Source of the DNA: Oehlia diaphana
Taxonomy: Eukaryota > Glomeromycota > Glomeromycetes > Glomerales > Glomeraceae
DNA: 64,000 nucleotides
Assembly (NCBI GenBank): GCA_003833135.1
Contig: QZLH01000144.1
Span: 41,604 to 105,603, forward strand
Direction: 5' to 3'
Part shown: one piece after another, positions 49,601 to 63,613 of the stretch
Numbering within the stretch: the stretch's first letter is position 1
Layout: every line of letters begins with the position of its first letter
Notes under the pieces: generated by a model
Databases searched by the model: none
Seen by the model: only the letters and a program-made list of their open reading frames with translations
What the model was told of the DNA's origin: nothing
Position numbers and translations under genes: made by a program

Positions 49601-52600
49601 TTATATAACCTTTTTATTACATATCATACTATAATTTTTATAACTTAAAACATTTTAATAAAATAATGTTGCGATAACGTTTTTTTTATCAAACTGTATA
49701 TTTAAAATATTTTTATAACATCAATTCATCAATATTAGTTATAGAATATATATAAAAAAAAAAAATAATTTAGTAATATTGTAAATAGCTTGTAAAATCA
49801 TGGTGAACAAACAATAAAAAGCGAAACTTTTGCTATTATCAAATAGAAAAAAGTATATATATAGTATTAATGTGATAGCTGCCATCCTTTTATTAAATAA
49901 ATCCTCTCCTTGATGTGATAACTACTGTAATGGATACAATAATAATATCAATCAATTTAAAATTATTATTCTATTATACTGTATAATACAGTATATTAAA
50001 AAAAAAAATTATAAGAAAAAGTTATAAGAAACATAGATAATTATATATATTGTATTGTACTTTACAAAAAATTATTTGTAACAATTAACTTGTTTACAAC
50101 TTATATAAAAATTTACCTATTTCTATGATAGAACAAACTTTAAACAATCCATGATATTTACAATAGATAATTCTTTCAAGATCCAAACTTATTTCTTGAA
50201 AAAAAAAAAAAAAATCATTGCCCCAAAATTTTAGCATAGCATAAATTTTAATGTTATATATATTTTTTTGAAAAGTCATTACCATTCAAATTTTAAAATT
50301 TTACATAATTATAATATTGAGTAGACTTATTAATAACAATAAAATTTTATCGTCTCCTTGAATATCATATTCTTCTTGAATATATTCTCTTGCATTTTTA
50401 AAGTAAAAAAACGTTGCGAAACGTTTTTCATTAGTTAATTTAATATATTAGAAATTTTTGCAGGAGGAAGTTATACAATTAATGATAGAGCTTTTTTAAA
50501 TTGAAATAACTAAAAAAATATCAAAATTATTTATATATACCAAAAATATATTAAAACATAGTTTTAAAAATTAATCATATTAAAATCCTAGCTTATAGTA
50601 GCTTACCATATTCTTTAATATACATCAATAAAAAATATATTAGATAAAGCCTGATGTTATTTATCTATGATATCTATGATTGATATTTCATAAAGATGAC
50701 CAAAAATCTTAATAATTTATATGTAATAATTTCCTATTTCACAACTAGAACATTAATTCAAAACTAGAAAATATTGAAATGAGCAAATCTCTACATTCTA
50801 AGATATTAAAAAAATATTGATCTTTGCATCTCTTTATGATAATTTTGTTATTGCATCAAGATCAAATCCTCTCAGTCACATTTATGGCAACCATTTGTAT
50901 ATATATATGGAGCTCTCTAATTGATAGATTGTTGGTATATAATAAGTAATAGTAAATAAATAAAATAACCATGTAAGAAATGCATTGTTATAGTTCCAAG
51001 CCCAATTTGTTACCATAGGCTATTTAGGGAACTGTTGAGTATGTAACTCTTTATAAACAAGGTCACAATGTCATATAGTATCTGTAATATACAATGAATT
51101 TTCTAATGAAGTTCTTTGTTATTAATCAATGTCTTAGATAGAAGGTTTGATTGATGTTATCTGTACAGCTTAGTAAAACAAACACTAAGTTCATTTTCGA
51201 GGCTCATGCAGAGGATTACATCAATAATATTTTTATATATATAAAGCATACATTTAAAGACATTTTTTCTTTAACCTCAACAAGCTCCCAGGATTGTATA
51301 AACTATCAAGATACCATCAGGATTTCATGATTTATTCCTTATATTAAAGAATTGGATTTAAATATAATAAATATAATGAAATTTCTTTCACTTACATAAG
51401 CGAACTGATAAATGGATCATTCGAAGCCTATATAAATACAAATATTTTTATTCTAGGAGTTAATTAACTACACAAATACAAAAAAGAGCACTAAGAACAC
51501 CAAAAATATAATCAAACTTCATAATACTACATGCATGATAAATTATAGGACTATTTAGAAAGTAAATGAACTGAGAGAATGAATGCAAAGCAAAAATAAT
51601 AAAAGAGCTATTGCAAAAAAAAAATTCAAAAATTTTATTTATTACTATTTTTTTTTTAAAAAAAAAAAATACATTAACAAAATTAACAAAATACAATAAT
51701 ATTATGAAACTTAACTAAATATTATTTCAAAGAGTTTTAAGCTTGTAGAAATTTTGAGAACATAAAATAATATATATGTATTTTTTAAAATTTTTGATTA
51801 AAATTATTGTATGGTCATAATAGGTAAACCACAGAATTTTTGCAAAATATATGATGACAAGGACGAGTTGAGTTGACTCTGTGACAGAGAATGAGAATTT
51901 CAACATATTTATAATAATCTTAATGTTAGTGCTACATAGTGCCGAACATCTTCCCTCATTTTTACGATCGTCATTTCATAACAACCTATTAGACGGGTTC
52001 TGGTATAATACCGGTAATTATATAATTAATTTAATTAATATATTTATTTGAATAGCTTGATAGCTTAATAGCCTATTGTTGTTAAACGAAAGGAACTCAC
52101 GTGAGATATTTCACATTGGTATTTAGTTAAGAGGTTTTACTTAATTTTTATAACAAAAGGTCGGTAATAGAACTAGCTATAAAAGATATGGGCCACAGAC
52201 CCATGATATCAGGGCTTAATAATTTTAAAAAATATATCAAAATTATAGCCAATGATTAGATTAAATAAAATTTCACCATTACCCGTCAACCAATCTGGAA
52301 TAAATAATGATGCGAGAAACGATGCAAAGAATAATAACAATAATAAATAATAATGGTATTTATGATAAATAGAAAGGTAACAATATCTTAAGAAATGGTA
52401 ATAATGTGAACTCAAAAGTTCTGAACATCTACTTCTATTTACCTAGTATTCATATTTTCCTAACAATAACTGATAACTATTACATACAGTACTAGTTATA
52501 ATGAATAACCAGTTCAATTACATGGATATAGAAAACTTTATTATAGAATATAAGAGTAAAAAAGATAAGTTACTATATAAAAAAAAAAATAATATGAATT

Positions 52601-53581
52601 TAATAAGTATTTGGAATCCATATTAGACAACTATGTTGAAAAATAAACATATTACAAAAAAAGACAAAAGTTATAAAATTCTACAACTGAGTAGTCAAAT
52701 TCATTCAAATCAAAAACTTTATGTCATTCCATTTATATTTAAATAATTAGAGAAAATGGTTTCCTGGGACCTGTAAAGGCAATTAAAAAATTATACTAAA
52801 GGTTTTTGCTTGGAAGCATCACACCATATAATACATACTATAGATATAAAGAGAAATTTGATAAGATATTAGAAAATATAGAGAATACCAACATGATAAT
52901 GAAAACAAATATGATGGAGTAAGGAACAAATTTAACCATAGTTAAAAATCTTTATAATGAACATTTACAATTGAAGCTTAAAATATCATCCTTCTTCAGA
53001 TCATGCTTATAAGAACTTTAACAAACAAAATTTTAGCAAATTATTACAATTTCCTTAAAATATTATGATTACTTAAAGTGAGCATTTAATAAGCAACTTT
53101 GTTTAATTAAATAAGCAATTCTACACAAAATATTTCTATATGTTTTTCATGGATTTTACATTATCTCTACTTTGTAATTATAGTATTTCTAGGAACATAA
53201 TGTTTAATATTTAAATTGAGAAAGGAAAGATCAGCAATAATGATACTAATAAGACTAAGATGTTTTTTAATTCCTTTCTCTCTCGTCATTATCCATTTTA
53301 GGAATTTGAAAATTAAAATTTTAATTCTGTAATTCTGGCTAAAATTAACTTTATTATTTAATTACCAAAATGAAAATCCTTTCTAAGAAATAACATCATT
53401 ACCTGCATGAATATTATTTCTAAGCTATTACGTTATATATTCCATGATTAGAATTTCATAAAAAATCACGAGTTGTAGTGCAAAATTTAATTTAGAAATA
53501 CTAAATTAAAATTATCATATTATTTTTTTATTTTTGGAAAACCCGCATATTAATAAATAACAGAGTACACAGTAAAAAAAA

Positions 53582-53665
<84 letters not shown>

Positions 53666-54950
53666 TAATGAAATATTAAAGAATTTTTCAAATAATAACG
53701 TTTATTGATAAAAATGTAACCTATAGATTTTTAAGAATATTTTTAAATATTTCTTTATTTAGTATTTATTCAAAGTTCAAAATGATATCAATATTTATTT
53801 ATTTATTGTTTTTTCTTTAGTAATAAAGAATCGTTATAAAGTTAATCGGCTGATTTATGTTTGAATCTTGAAATCTTTTGTAAACCATATTTAGTATCTC
53901 GGATTTTTTTAATATGTTAAGAGCTTTTATCAAAAAAAAATAAAGAATACCGGAGTTTCTAGTGCTATGTTACACAACAGATTTAAATGAACATTAAAAA
54001 ATAGAAACATCATTGTCATTATATAATGTATTTTTATACCTTCCATTTAAGTATTCTTATCTTTTACTTCCAAAAAAATGGAGTAAATGGAATTTTTACG
54101 AATTTAAAGGATGACTTTAAAAGATTAGTGAAAATTTTCTAAAGACTTCTAGTACAATCTAAAATAATTCATATTATATTTCCTATTCAATTCTTTTATT
54201 GCCATTTCCAGTAAGAAATCAAAAAAAAAAACGGCCCGAAAACGCCAAATCTAAAACTTTGATTGAGAAACGTTGCACGATCATTATGAAAGAAAGATGT
54301 AACACGAACACTTTTATTTCTAGGCAAGCTTAAATAAGATTTCGTTGGACGGTCAGCTAAGTTCAATTTGGCATTACTAAACTATATATGTGTATATTAA
54401 TAAAATATATGCATATGCTTAACATATTGCATGCAAAAGTCAAAAATGACATACTAAACCACCTTTCTTTAACCTTTAAGTAAACCAAATGTATTGATTA
54501 GTTTAGGCTTTTTACTATTCCATAAGAGTTCATTTAAAAAATCAAAATTAGTAGATATAAATCAATTACTATTCAAAAAAAAGTGCATACAGCCCCTGCA
54601 ACATAATAATAAATTATATATGTGGTATTATAGTATTTTTATATTTACTGATAATTACAGCAGTTAAACTATATAACATTCCAAAATTCTTTTTTCATAC
54701 ATTTTTGTATCACGATTTATAATTTATGCTTTTGAAATTTCTACTTTCCTTAATATCTTTCTTTCATAACTACTACATTACACTTCATTTTTTTTTTTAA
54801 ACCACCTTTTTCAAATACATTTTATTTAAAACAATTAAATTATATATTTGTTTCTAAATATTTTTCACGTAAATATAACTCTTACAATTACATTTAACTT
54901 TTATTTTCATATATTCATAATTAAATATTTCAAATATTTCCGATAATAAA
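46695..54950. other. Long gene-poor AT-rich region
   Basis: More than 8 kb without a supported gene. Visible items: clusters of TCCGA/GGACTCG-type words at about 47260-47570; a 10-bp inverted pair GCCCGACAGG/CCTGTCGGGC at about 48300-48400 around CACGTG (48353-48358), perhaps a decayed MITE; CACGTG at 52098-52103; a poly(A) run at 53571-53661. Confidence 0.5.
53571..53661. repeat. Poly(A) tract
   Basis: About 90 bases of nearly pure A with one GT interruption near 53587. No retroelement body is seen next to it. Confidence 0.9.
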
Positions 54951-55751
54951 ATGCCAACTTACAAAAAATTAGGATCGAAAAGAACCCCAGGATTATATAC
55001 CTTTGAGGTATGTGAAAAATTTCTTTTAATTTGATCTATATTTTATACTTTAATTAAGAAATTTAATGAAAAAAAGAAAGCTTATTAGCGAGAGTGTGTT
55101 AATTTGCTTTAATATTTAAAGGAAGCACAACTTATTGAACTATATAATCAATATTCGGATAGAACAGATAAATGGAAGATAATTGCAGCTAAATTAAATC
55201 GTACTCATCAAAGTGTTCGTGGACAGTGAGTATCTTTTCTATAATAATTATAAAAAAATGTCAAAATATTCAATTTTACTTTAAGAATTATCAATTATCT
55301 TACTTACCTCTAATTACGTTTTTATTTTAGATATGTTAATCATCTTGATGAATCTAGTTTGTATTCTTTTTCCTTTTTTTTTCTTTTTCTTTTTTAACAA
55401 TCGATAACTTAATTTATTTTATTTCGAAATATTTAACTACTTCATGATTTAAATTCTATGCGAATTCGATTTCATATTATAGTTGATAAATCCGAATTAA
55501 CATACGAAGAAAAATGTAAAATCGATGATCTTCAAACCAATCCATGTTATAATAATAAGTATTATAAGAAATGGTCAGAAATAGCGAAGAAATTATCAGA
55601 AAATAGAAAGCAAGGAAGAAGAACTGAATTACAAGTTAAAAATTATTGGAATAGTAAAGAACGAAGTCAAAAACGTAAAAGTAAAAGTGAGGAAAAAAGT
55701 TATGAACGAATTTCTAAAATCATGAATATAAATTATATTATGGATGTTTGA
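54951..55751 (+). CDS. Small Myb/SANT-type DNA-binding protein, 4 exons, 151 aa
   Basis: Exons 54951-55007, 55122-55225, 55331-55356 and 55483-55751 join in frame (456 nt). Two Myb-like helix bundles are visible. The first runs from YTFEEAQLIELYNQYSDR through WKIIAAKLNRTHQSVRGQYVNHLD. The second runs from LTYEEKCKIDDLQTN through KKWSEIAKKLSENRKQGRRT and LQVKNYWNSKERS. The order acidic helix, W-xx-IA-xxL, then R-T-xx-QV-x-N-YW is that of R2R3/SANT domains that contact DNA. The basic C-tail (KRKSKSEEKS) may be a nuclear signal. Exon 3 is only 26 nt. The first repeat lacks the second conserved Trp (Leu/Ile instead). Likely a nuclear regulator; targets unknown. Family good, exact exon 3/4 junction slightly less certain. 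Confidence 0.8.
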
Positions 55752-56025
55752 TATAGAATAGTAAAAATAAGAAGCAAAAAAAAAAATATTCCTTCATTAT
55801 TTTTTTTATTAATTAATGGTTTATCGATTAATAATAATTATTGAGTTAAAATTAGTTAAAAGTTCAATAAATTTTTTTTTTTTTTTTTTTCCAAAGAAAA
55901 AAAAAATATTTTTTACAATATTTAAAAAAATTATTATATTAAAATTTCAGATTATGCACCTACGCATTGTTTTAGATTCTCCAATATACTAATTTTAGTT
56001 TTCTGGTTTTAACTAATAATCAGTT

Positions 56026-56148
56026 ATGAATCTTTACGGCGGAGAACATATCGGTTATGGATCTTGTTATGAATCATACGGCGGCGGAGGACATATCGAT
56101 TATGGATCTTGTTATGAATCTTACACCGGAGGATATGATATCAATTGA
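56026..56148 (+). CDS. 40-aa Gly/Tyr microprotein with an internal repeat
   Basis: ATG 56026 to TGA 56146-56148. The peptide has two copies of a unit, HIGYGSCYESYGGG and HIDYGSCYESYTGG, after a short MNLYGGE start. The unit is also visible in the DNA as a tandem repeat of about 48 bp. It starts 275 bp downstream of the Myb-like gene on the same strand. Its base composition stands out against the A/T runs around it. No family is recognised; it could be an independent small gene, a 3' exon of something else, or a relic. Confidence 0.45.
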   Translation: MNLYGGEHIGYGSCYESYGGGGHIDYGSCYESYTGGYDIN

Positions 56149-59100
56149 AAACTTATAATTTTATTTTTTATTATAGATCGAAATATAATGAGGGCGGCGT
56201 TATATACCGCGAATCTTTCCGAAAGTTTTGGAGAACTGGCTAGTTGTTGGTAATAAAATTAATATATTAAGCGGATAGAAAATATGTTTGATATTTTCCA
56301 TTTTAGATGATTTGACCCCGAAATTTAACATTATCTATTTTTTTTTATTGGTGTAACATATGCGATGCAGATAAATATCGTACTCTCCACCAAGAATAGG
56401 TCACTTTTAAGATTTTAGGCCACAAACATTGTAAGAATGATGGTCAAAGCAACGAAATGCGTCTCACCATGGACAAGAAGCGATATATCATAAGCTGCAA
56501 ATGAATGAGATAATATCTCAGAGAAGTATTACCATTCTATAACATTCTACAAATCATTCCATGATAATTACTAATAATGAAAAAACATTTCTATAATTAA
56601 TTACGTGTCGAATGAAATCTCGACAACTAAGAAGTTAATAGGTAAATCAAAAACAAGTTTTATTAGTCAGAAAAAATTGGGATCTTAAACGACATATTTT
56701 AAATCTTCACGTAATAGGATAGAGAGAGATATCGTGGTTGATATAACTTGATTGTTAATCTATCTATACAGAAAATGGATTATTATTAATTATAACTTAG
56801 CATGGCTTGGAAACAATGGGAAAAAATACTTACGCTTCAAATTATAGTAAAAAATCGATACTTTTATTCAGCAAAAGATTCGCGATCATGTTTGGAGTCT
56901 TAATAAAAAAATTTTTTTTTTTTTTTTGGAAATTTTATTTTTGTATTATAATATATAAAGGTTTATAATAAAATTTCTAAAGAAATTATACATTTACAAA
57001 TTTTTTTAATTTAAAGACTGGTATTTTGGGTTAGCATAGCTTATGATATTCTTAAATTATAATTATGATTATAAATCCCGGTTTTTGTTTCACATTTGTT
57101 GCCACATTTACCATTTTACCATGCAAAGTGACGCTAATTAATTTATAGGTGGACGATTTGCAGATTTTACGATGAGATTCAATTGGACTGTGTTACCATG
57201 TTTGACATCACAAAGTATGGATCGACAGAATTTTTAATCCATAAAAACTTGTAGGCCAAATTTGGATTTCTTGTAACTTCTTTTAGAGACAGATACATGA
57301 CTTCGCTTTAACTTCATATAATTAATTAAAGAAGGTACTTTTTGTCATTATTATTGACTGAAATGAATGATATACATCGAACATATTCTTGTTTATCATA
57401 TAAAGACAATAATCTAATGGGAGCCTACTTTTGTTTTTTTTCTTCTTTAGGTTTAATTCTACATTAAAATTATTAATATTCAAATGTAGAAAATGGAGAT
57501 TAAATGGAACAGATTAAGTTGAAAACAACCCAACTCGTTTATGATACATTTATCATGACAGTGATACATCTGAATACCTTTTTCATTTAAAAATATATTG
57601 ATCCATGAGTTAACTGCCAAGGATCTGCAGAAAGTGGGGAAACTGGGCGTGGCGTGAAAAAAAAAAAAAGAATTATTTTGAATAATAAAATATTTGATAA
57701 ATATTATGTATTAAAAATATGCTATTGTTGAATGAGTTCACATAAAGAGCATTATTTAAGACGGCAAAAATTTCTAGCGATCGACATATGGATCACGAAT
57801 TTAATTTTGCAATAATATCACCCGAGATCTGCACATTCGAAGTTCGACCTTGCGTCTCTTTAGGGCCGGAATTACAGAATGTCGGCTGGCATTATTAAAA
57901 AAAGGAAATATTTGCGGACTTAAATTTAAGCCTTTTATCACATTCTTTCGAAAGAAAAGAAGCTAGTTTTAAAGCTTCTAAAGATTGGCACTATAATAAG
58001 TTTCTTTAATAATTGTTCGGCCTAACTAATTTTAAAAAAAGTAAATCTAGAACACTTTAGTTTTTTTTTTAAAAAAAAAATTATCTTTATCTTAATTAGC
58101 AATTCCCACAAAGTTATATTCATTAAACAAGTTCTATTTCTACAACATTTTGATCTAGAATATTTATCACTAATATATTCATAGTATAGTGGCGTATTCA
58201 GTGTGAAAAGGATTAGCCAAAAGATCATTGGGCAATATTACATATCGATTAATAATAATTGAAAAAAAAATCTAATAAATATATTCTATTATTTTATATT
58301 AAAGCAAAACAAAGAAATTTTATAAGTTGGAAAATTGTGACACGGTAATTTATTTATATCTAAAAGACTACTTGTATAGTTTGTATTATTATATTTATTT
58401 GTATCTGTAAATCTTTAATTTAGTCGAATAATATGATAAGTATTTTTAGCAAAATATATGCTAAAATTATCTTGACCTGAAAAAAAAACGATTGTTTATT
58501 GTTATAAATAATTTTTTTTTTTTTTTTTTCACATGTAAATGACAATATAAAAAAAATATCTAAAAGTTCTTTAGAATCTACCATTAAAAAACAGGTTCAT
58601 CTACGATAAAATCATAAAATCTTAAATATATAAATACGTATGATGATGACAATTGTTTTTTAAATTTATACATAAATGGTATATTGTAACATTATTTAAT
58701 AAAATATTTTTTTTTTTCTTTAAAGTTATTTAATATATATTATTATTTTTTATTATTTTCTATTTATAGGTATATCCGCCGCAATTCTTTTTTGGGCGAG
58801 AATGCGTGATCAATTAAATAATATTAGGACAATTCATTACTAAATTGAGTCATCTTTCAGAAGAATAGTTGATACTTAATAAGAAGATAAATATAACTTC
58901 TTATTACAAGTTGTTTTTATAGAAGAGGAAATAAATATAAATAACGTTTCACTAAAAGTTTTTATTATGGTGAAAATATTTGAAGTTTATTAAATTATTT
59001 TTGATCTTATAAAATTGGTACATACAGTAAAAAAGATATGAGAATATCATAAAATAATTTATCCTTTTTTTTATAAATAATTTTATTTCATCCTTTCTAT

Positions 59101-60125
59101 TAAATCATCTTTAATAATAATTTCATACTTTTAAATAATATAATTTTATTTATCTAATACATTGTATGTTCATATGTCATACTTATTTGATAAAAGGAAC
59201 GAAATAGTTCTAAATTACTAAATTTAAATTATATATAAATTATATTCTAGCAAACTCCCTTTATTGGAGGTACCTGTAATAAGCGAATTAAATTCGCCAA
59301 ATGATTGCCATGTAATAGGGCATCATTTCTTTATAATTTTATTATGAATATATTACTTGATAATAATAATTCACTGCAATGTGATTGAAGACCGATTAAT
59401 AATTATTATATTATGTTTAATTAGATATTAGCTATAATTTAGGATTATTTTATTTTAAAAATTTAGATAATGATGTGAGCCTAATAATTTAGGATTAAAA
59501 TAATAACATATCAAGCAAAGTTACAACGTTTGAAGTCACGTGATTTAAAGATTTTGGATTTATAGTTACTGCCTGCTTGAAATAAAATAAATAATTTAGA
59601 TTTATAGTAATTAGGTTTTTATCTTTATTTTGTATTTTCATTTATTTTATATAGCAGTAAGATAAATAAATATAGAATATTATGATGTACATTTTGGTTA
59701 CTTTAATAAAGAAAATGCGTTAAGAAAGAATATTAATATGTCATAGCCCCATTTTTATTCGCATAAAAAATTCTCCAATATGTTCTCTGGAATTAATATC
59801 TTGAATATTACTGAATTTTTTTATTATTTTACGTTCATTTAGCAGGTTTTGACTATTGAATTTCATTTACTGACGAAAAACATCTAGTTTTAGGTCTGTT
59901 GATCAATGTCAAAAGACGACTGAGATTATATTTTAAAACTGCATCATAATTTAATAATAAATAAGTTATGTCTCGCGGCTTGAAAATGAAGAAATTAATT
60001 TTTATTACATAATGAAGTTCCTGATGTTTTAAATCATGTTACCAGCCTATGGCATTGTACTCATCATCGAGAAATTTATCTTTTACCGTATCTCATATGC
60101 GATTAGGTTATGCCTTACGGTGTCT
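56149..60125. other. Gene-poor AT-rich region
   Basis: No supported gene over 4 kb. Many homopolymer runs (for example about 56911, 57660, 58060, 58510) and CACGTG at 59537-59542. Confidence 0.5.
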
Positions 60126-60675
60126 AGTCCGATGATCTTTCTGAGTCCAGTCACGTCAATTTTTAGCACAATCATGTGAATTTGGGTCCGGATCATCGGA
60201 CCACGCGGTCCAGTGATTCGCTTAAAATTACTTGGGTCCGATTGATTGATTATAAAGCTTGATCACGATTTTTTTTTTTTGCTGTTCGCTTTATAATGAT
60301 TTATTATATAAAATTTTTTTTCTTTTATTATTAAATATTTAATGAGATAATGGTTTTAGTAGATGATATAGTATACTGTATATAAATTGCTAAGAACCTT
60401 TTGTTTCAATAAATTAAGATGCAATCAATTTTTGTTATAGTTTTTAAACATTTTATTGTATAAAAAAATGTTTATTTAAATCTACAATTAATAAAAAAAA
60501 AAATGTAGATCGGTCATGTAGATTTAGTTCAGTCCAATTGAACAAATCACAGGACTCAGCACAGTTAACTCAGTCCGATAGTTGCGAAGTCCGATCAAAG
60601 TTTAAATTCAGTCTGCATCAAAATTCATATGACTGTGCTAAAAATTGACATGAAAGATCATCGGACCGGACTCAG
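60126..60675. mobile_element. Foldback/MITE-like element, ~550 bp, long imperfect inverted arms
   Basis: The left arm from 60126 (AGTCCGATGATCTTTC, then TCAATTTTTAGCACAATCAT) pairs with the right arm ending near 60675 (ATGACTGTGCTAAAAATTGA, then GAAAGATCATCGGAC). Matching continues in patches inward, with many GTCCG/CGGAC words (GGTCCGGATCATCGGACC is itself palindromic). The centre is A/T-rich. No coding capacity. Confidence 0.75.
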
Positions 60676-61108
60676 TAAAGATATACTCTATGCGATTTAT
60701 CCTTTGTCATGTAGTATTTAATACATGATTACGCAATAAAAATTGTGTTTCTAGTAAAAATTTTGATTTTCAATTAATTATGATTAAAGAAATTTTTTCA
60801 AATATAAAATAAAAAGATTATTTTTTGATTTTGAATTGATTTATTTTTTTTAAGTTGATGTCACAAAAATCGGGCACGCGCATGGCACATATGACTTCCT
60901 GTTTCATATTTTTATTTAGGCGAAATACCCGAGAATCGGAGAATGAGTAATGAGTCATTTTTTTGCAAATAAATATACTCAAATATAATCGCTGTACTAT
61001 AAAGTAATATAGATAATAGAATACAGTATAAAGTTTATGATTATATATATATATATTCGTGTTTCGTGATAGTGAAATAATACATATACAGTCAACCCTT
61101 TCGATAAC

Positions 61109-61142
<34 letters not shown>

Positions 61143-61565
61143 ATATGACCAATCACGTGATGTTTAGCCAATAGAATTCGTCAGGATACTTCTCAACCAA
61201 CCAATTAAAAGTCTTTTGATTCTTCGTTATAAAATTATAACGAAGAACGGCTACTTTGATATGACTGTATTGAAAAATTTCATATTAAGTTGCCAAATAG
61301 TCTAAATACAATTACATAATTATTATTGATACTTGTTCATATACTAAATAACGTAAAAGTTAAAAGCATTTTTTACTATGCTCATTAATTTTTTTGTATA
61401 TTATTTGCTGTATTACGGATAAAATTGCGTTAATCACTTGTATTTGCTGTATTATGTCACAACAAGCTAGTGATCCGATTCTATTTTTGCTCAATCCGGA
61501 TATATCCGTAATTCGTAAATTTCACGTTTTAAAATAGGATCTCACTGGTAAGTGTCTCCCAATTT
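60676..61565. other. Intergenic
   Basis: No gene. Contains a poly(T) run at about 61110-61140, CACGTG at 61154-61159, and a perfect palindrome TTCGTTATAAAATTATAACGAA at about 61223-61244. Confidence 0.5.
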
Positions 61566-62959
61566 TTTACCCAAAGACCTTTCGTGGAAGAAGAAAGTAA
61601 GAAATGTGTGATATAAACTTGATATCATACTTAGTCATATGTTTAATTCCATTATTCTTACGAATTTATTTTCTAGACCCAGAACAAAAGAAAAGAAAAT
61701 GGGATACTAATGGAACTATTCGGAAAGCTCAGTGTGATGTTTTTTACTTTGTTGATCCATTACCGTTAAGTGACCCACTTCTTAACAATATTCGGAATGG
61801 TGACTTTGCGACAATATATGGTGCATGAGCTTCTGGAAAATCCACACAGGCGTTTAGCGTTATGGAACAATTGGAAAATGAAGGCTATCTTTGCATATAG
61901 TAAGTTCTTATTCTCGTTTAAGCCATTTGATCACAAGTACCATGATTGCTTATATTTCTTTCTTTGAAACAGTGTAACTCTTGTGGCGGTTAACATAAAA
62001 AGCGAGGAATTATTCTGGTCATCATTTGGTGATTATCTTGCCAGGAATGCAGCCCAAAAGCGTATTAAGTCTAAAAGCGATTTTACTGAATTGTTTTTGC
62101 CAAGTGGGTGGGTAAGAAAGGTTGTTCTCTTTGTTGATGAGTATGATATATTGGAGTCAGCTGATGATGATGCTATGTTTTCATTATTGAAAGCTGTTCG
62201 TGATATCAAAGCAACGAAAGATATTTGTGCTATCTGGTCTATCAATGCAATCGGAACCTTTAGCACCTTACACTTGACCTCAAAAGAAGTGACAACATCG
62301 CCATTCAATGTCGGGGATCCATTCCAGAACTCAAACTTCACGCAGGAATAAGTTCAGATATTATTTAAGAAGTTTGCGGATTACAAGCGAATAGTGATTG
62401 TTCCAGAGATCATCAACGATATCTATATGGTATGTATAGCCAGATGGAAAGTCATATAAAATTGAAATCTAAAATTCATTTTTCTATTTAACAGGTATAC
62501 TGCTGGTCTTGTTTGCCTTTGTGAAAATGTTATTCAATTACAATTAATGAAAAAGCTTGAAGGTTTTAAATTTAAGTTCTCAACCTAGTTGAATTTTATT
62601 GCAAATAATTCTTTGGAAGAAATGATACTTAGTTATCCCATCTTCAGAAAATTGATCGGTACAAGACCTTTGATAAAGCCAAGCCTGCTGTAAACTTTCG
62701 ATATTTGTTATAGGGTTCATCAACATTTATCGGCTGTATCCCACTAATTACTAGCCGACTAAAGATAAAAGGTCTGAGTTGCAGAAATGATTATCCCAGT
62801 CCAATGCAAGGAGAAAATACTCCCATGTATTTTAGCCCTCAAAAGCTAGCAAAATTCCTAACAGCAAAGGGAGTGCTAACAGAAGACGCAGATTCTGAAA
62901 TATTCAGAATATCATCTTGGACTGATGCGACAATGAGTTATTCCAAAAATTCGAATTAA
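61566..62959 (+). pseudogene. Broken Crinkler-type P-loop NTPase gene
   Basis: The coding sense runs in exon-like pieces: about 61566-61595 (PKTFRGRR), 61677-61899, 61973-62430, then pieces at about 62495-62560, 62645-62715 and 62715-62959. Visible are CDVFYFVDPLPLSDPLLNNI, Walker A (YGA-stop-ASGKST), EQLENEGYLCIY, FWSSFGDYLARNAA, Walker B (VVLFVDEYDIL), AIWSINAIGTFSTLHL, TTSPFNVGDPFQNSNF, then AGLVCLCENV and a C-terminal FLTAKGVLTEDAD. This is the NTPase module of CRN-type proteins known from Rhizophagus. One stop (TGA 61826-61828) falls within the P-loop and another (TAA 62349-62351) after NFTQE; the frames continue through both. No header domain was found upstream. The gene looks inactive; it is on the opposite strand from, and a different subtype to, the copy at 15.5-18.8 kb. 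Confidence 0.75.
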
Positions 62960-63613
62960 AGCTGATTCTATTATATAGACGTTATATTCAATTTTTTTTG
63001 ATAAGTCATAATTCATAAAAACTGATAAATTTGTAATGTGGCTTTTATAATTTTATTGGAACCTGAACATAAGTTATCATTTGAACAAAGTTAATATTAC
63101 AATAAAAATAGTAAATAAAATCTGACTTGACAGCTTCTTTTTTATTATCGTTTTCTTTTTTATAATATTTTCCTAATAACTTCTTCAAAGCGTAATAAGC
63201 ATAACCAATAGTACCGTTCAACCTTTGCTTCATCTTTGTTTTTTACGGAATCATATATTTTTACTTAGAAAAGTTTTATTGTATAATTTTTTGGTTTTGA
63301 TTTTCATTTGAGACCTCTACTAAAGAATGGGATACGAAACAGAAAATTATCGCTTTTTACAACACAAAACAACATAATTTATCGGTCGAAGATGTATGAT
63401 ATAAGGAACAGTTATCTATGAAATTAGTAGTTAAGGATCACAATGCAGACGTGGGTTTTTCATTCGCGTGAAGAGTTTTGGAAATTCAACGATAATAACG
63501 ATAATGTAGCCGAATATGGTAAGCCGAGTTGGACCAAACTATCAGGCAATCACATTATGTCTGACATTTTACCTGTTCGCTTGATGTTCATCTGTCTGTG
63601 TTTGATATAACTC
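62960..63613. other. Intergenic
   Basis: No supported gene. A short minus-strand frame at 63045-63233 is Lys/Asn-rich without a recognisable domain. Confidence 0.45.

Noticed and set aside
60818..61171. 117-codon minus-strand frame with a Lys run
   Set aside because: Built on a poly(T) tract; no domain, and the palindrome and repeats around it indicate non-coding DNA.
62033..62341. Minus-strand frame opposite the second CRN NTPase
   Set aside because: The plus strand carries Walker B and other NTPase blocks; this is its shadow.
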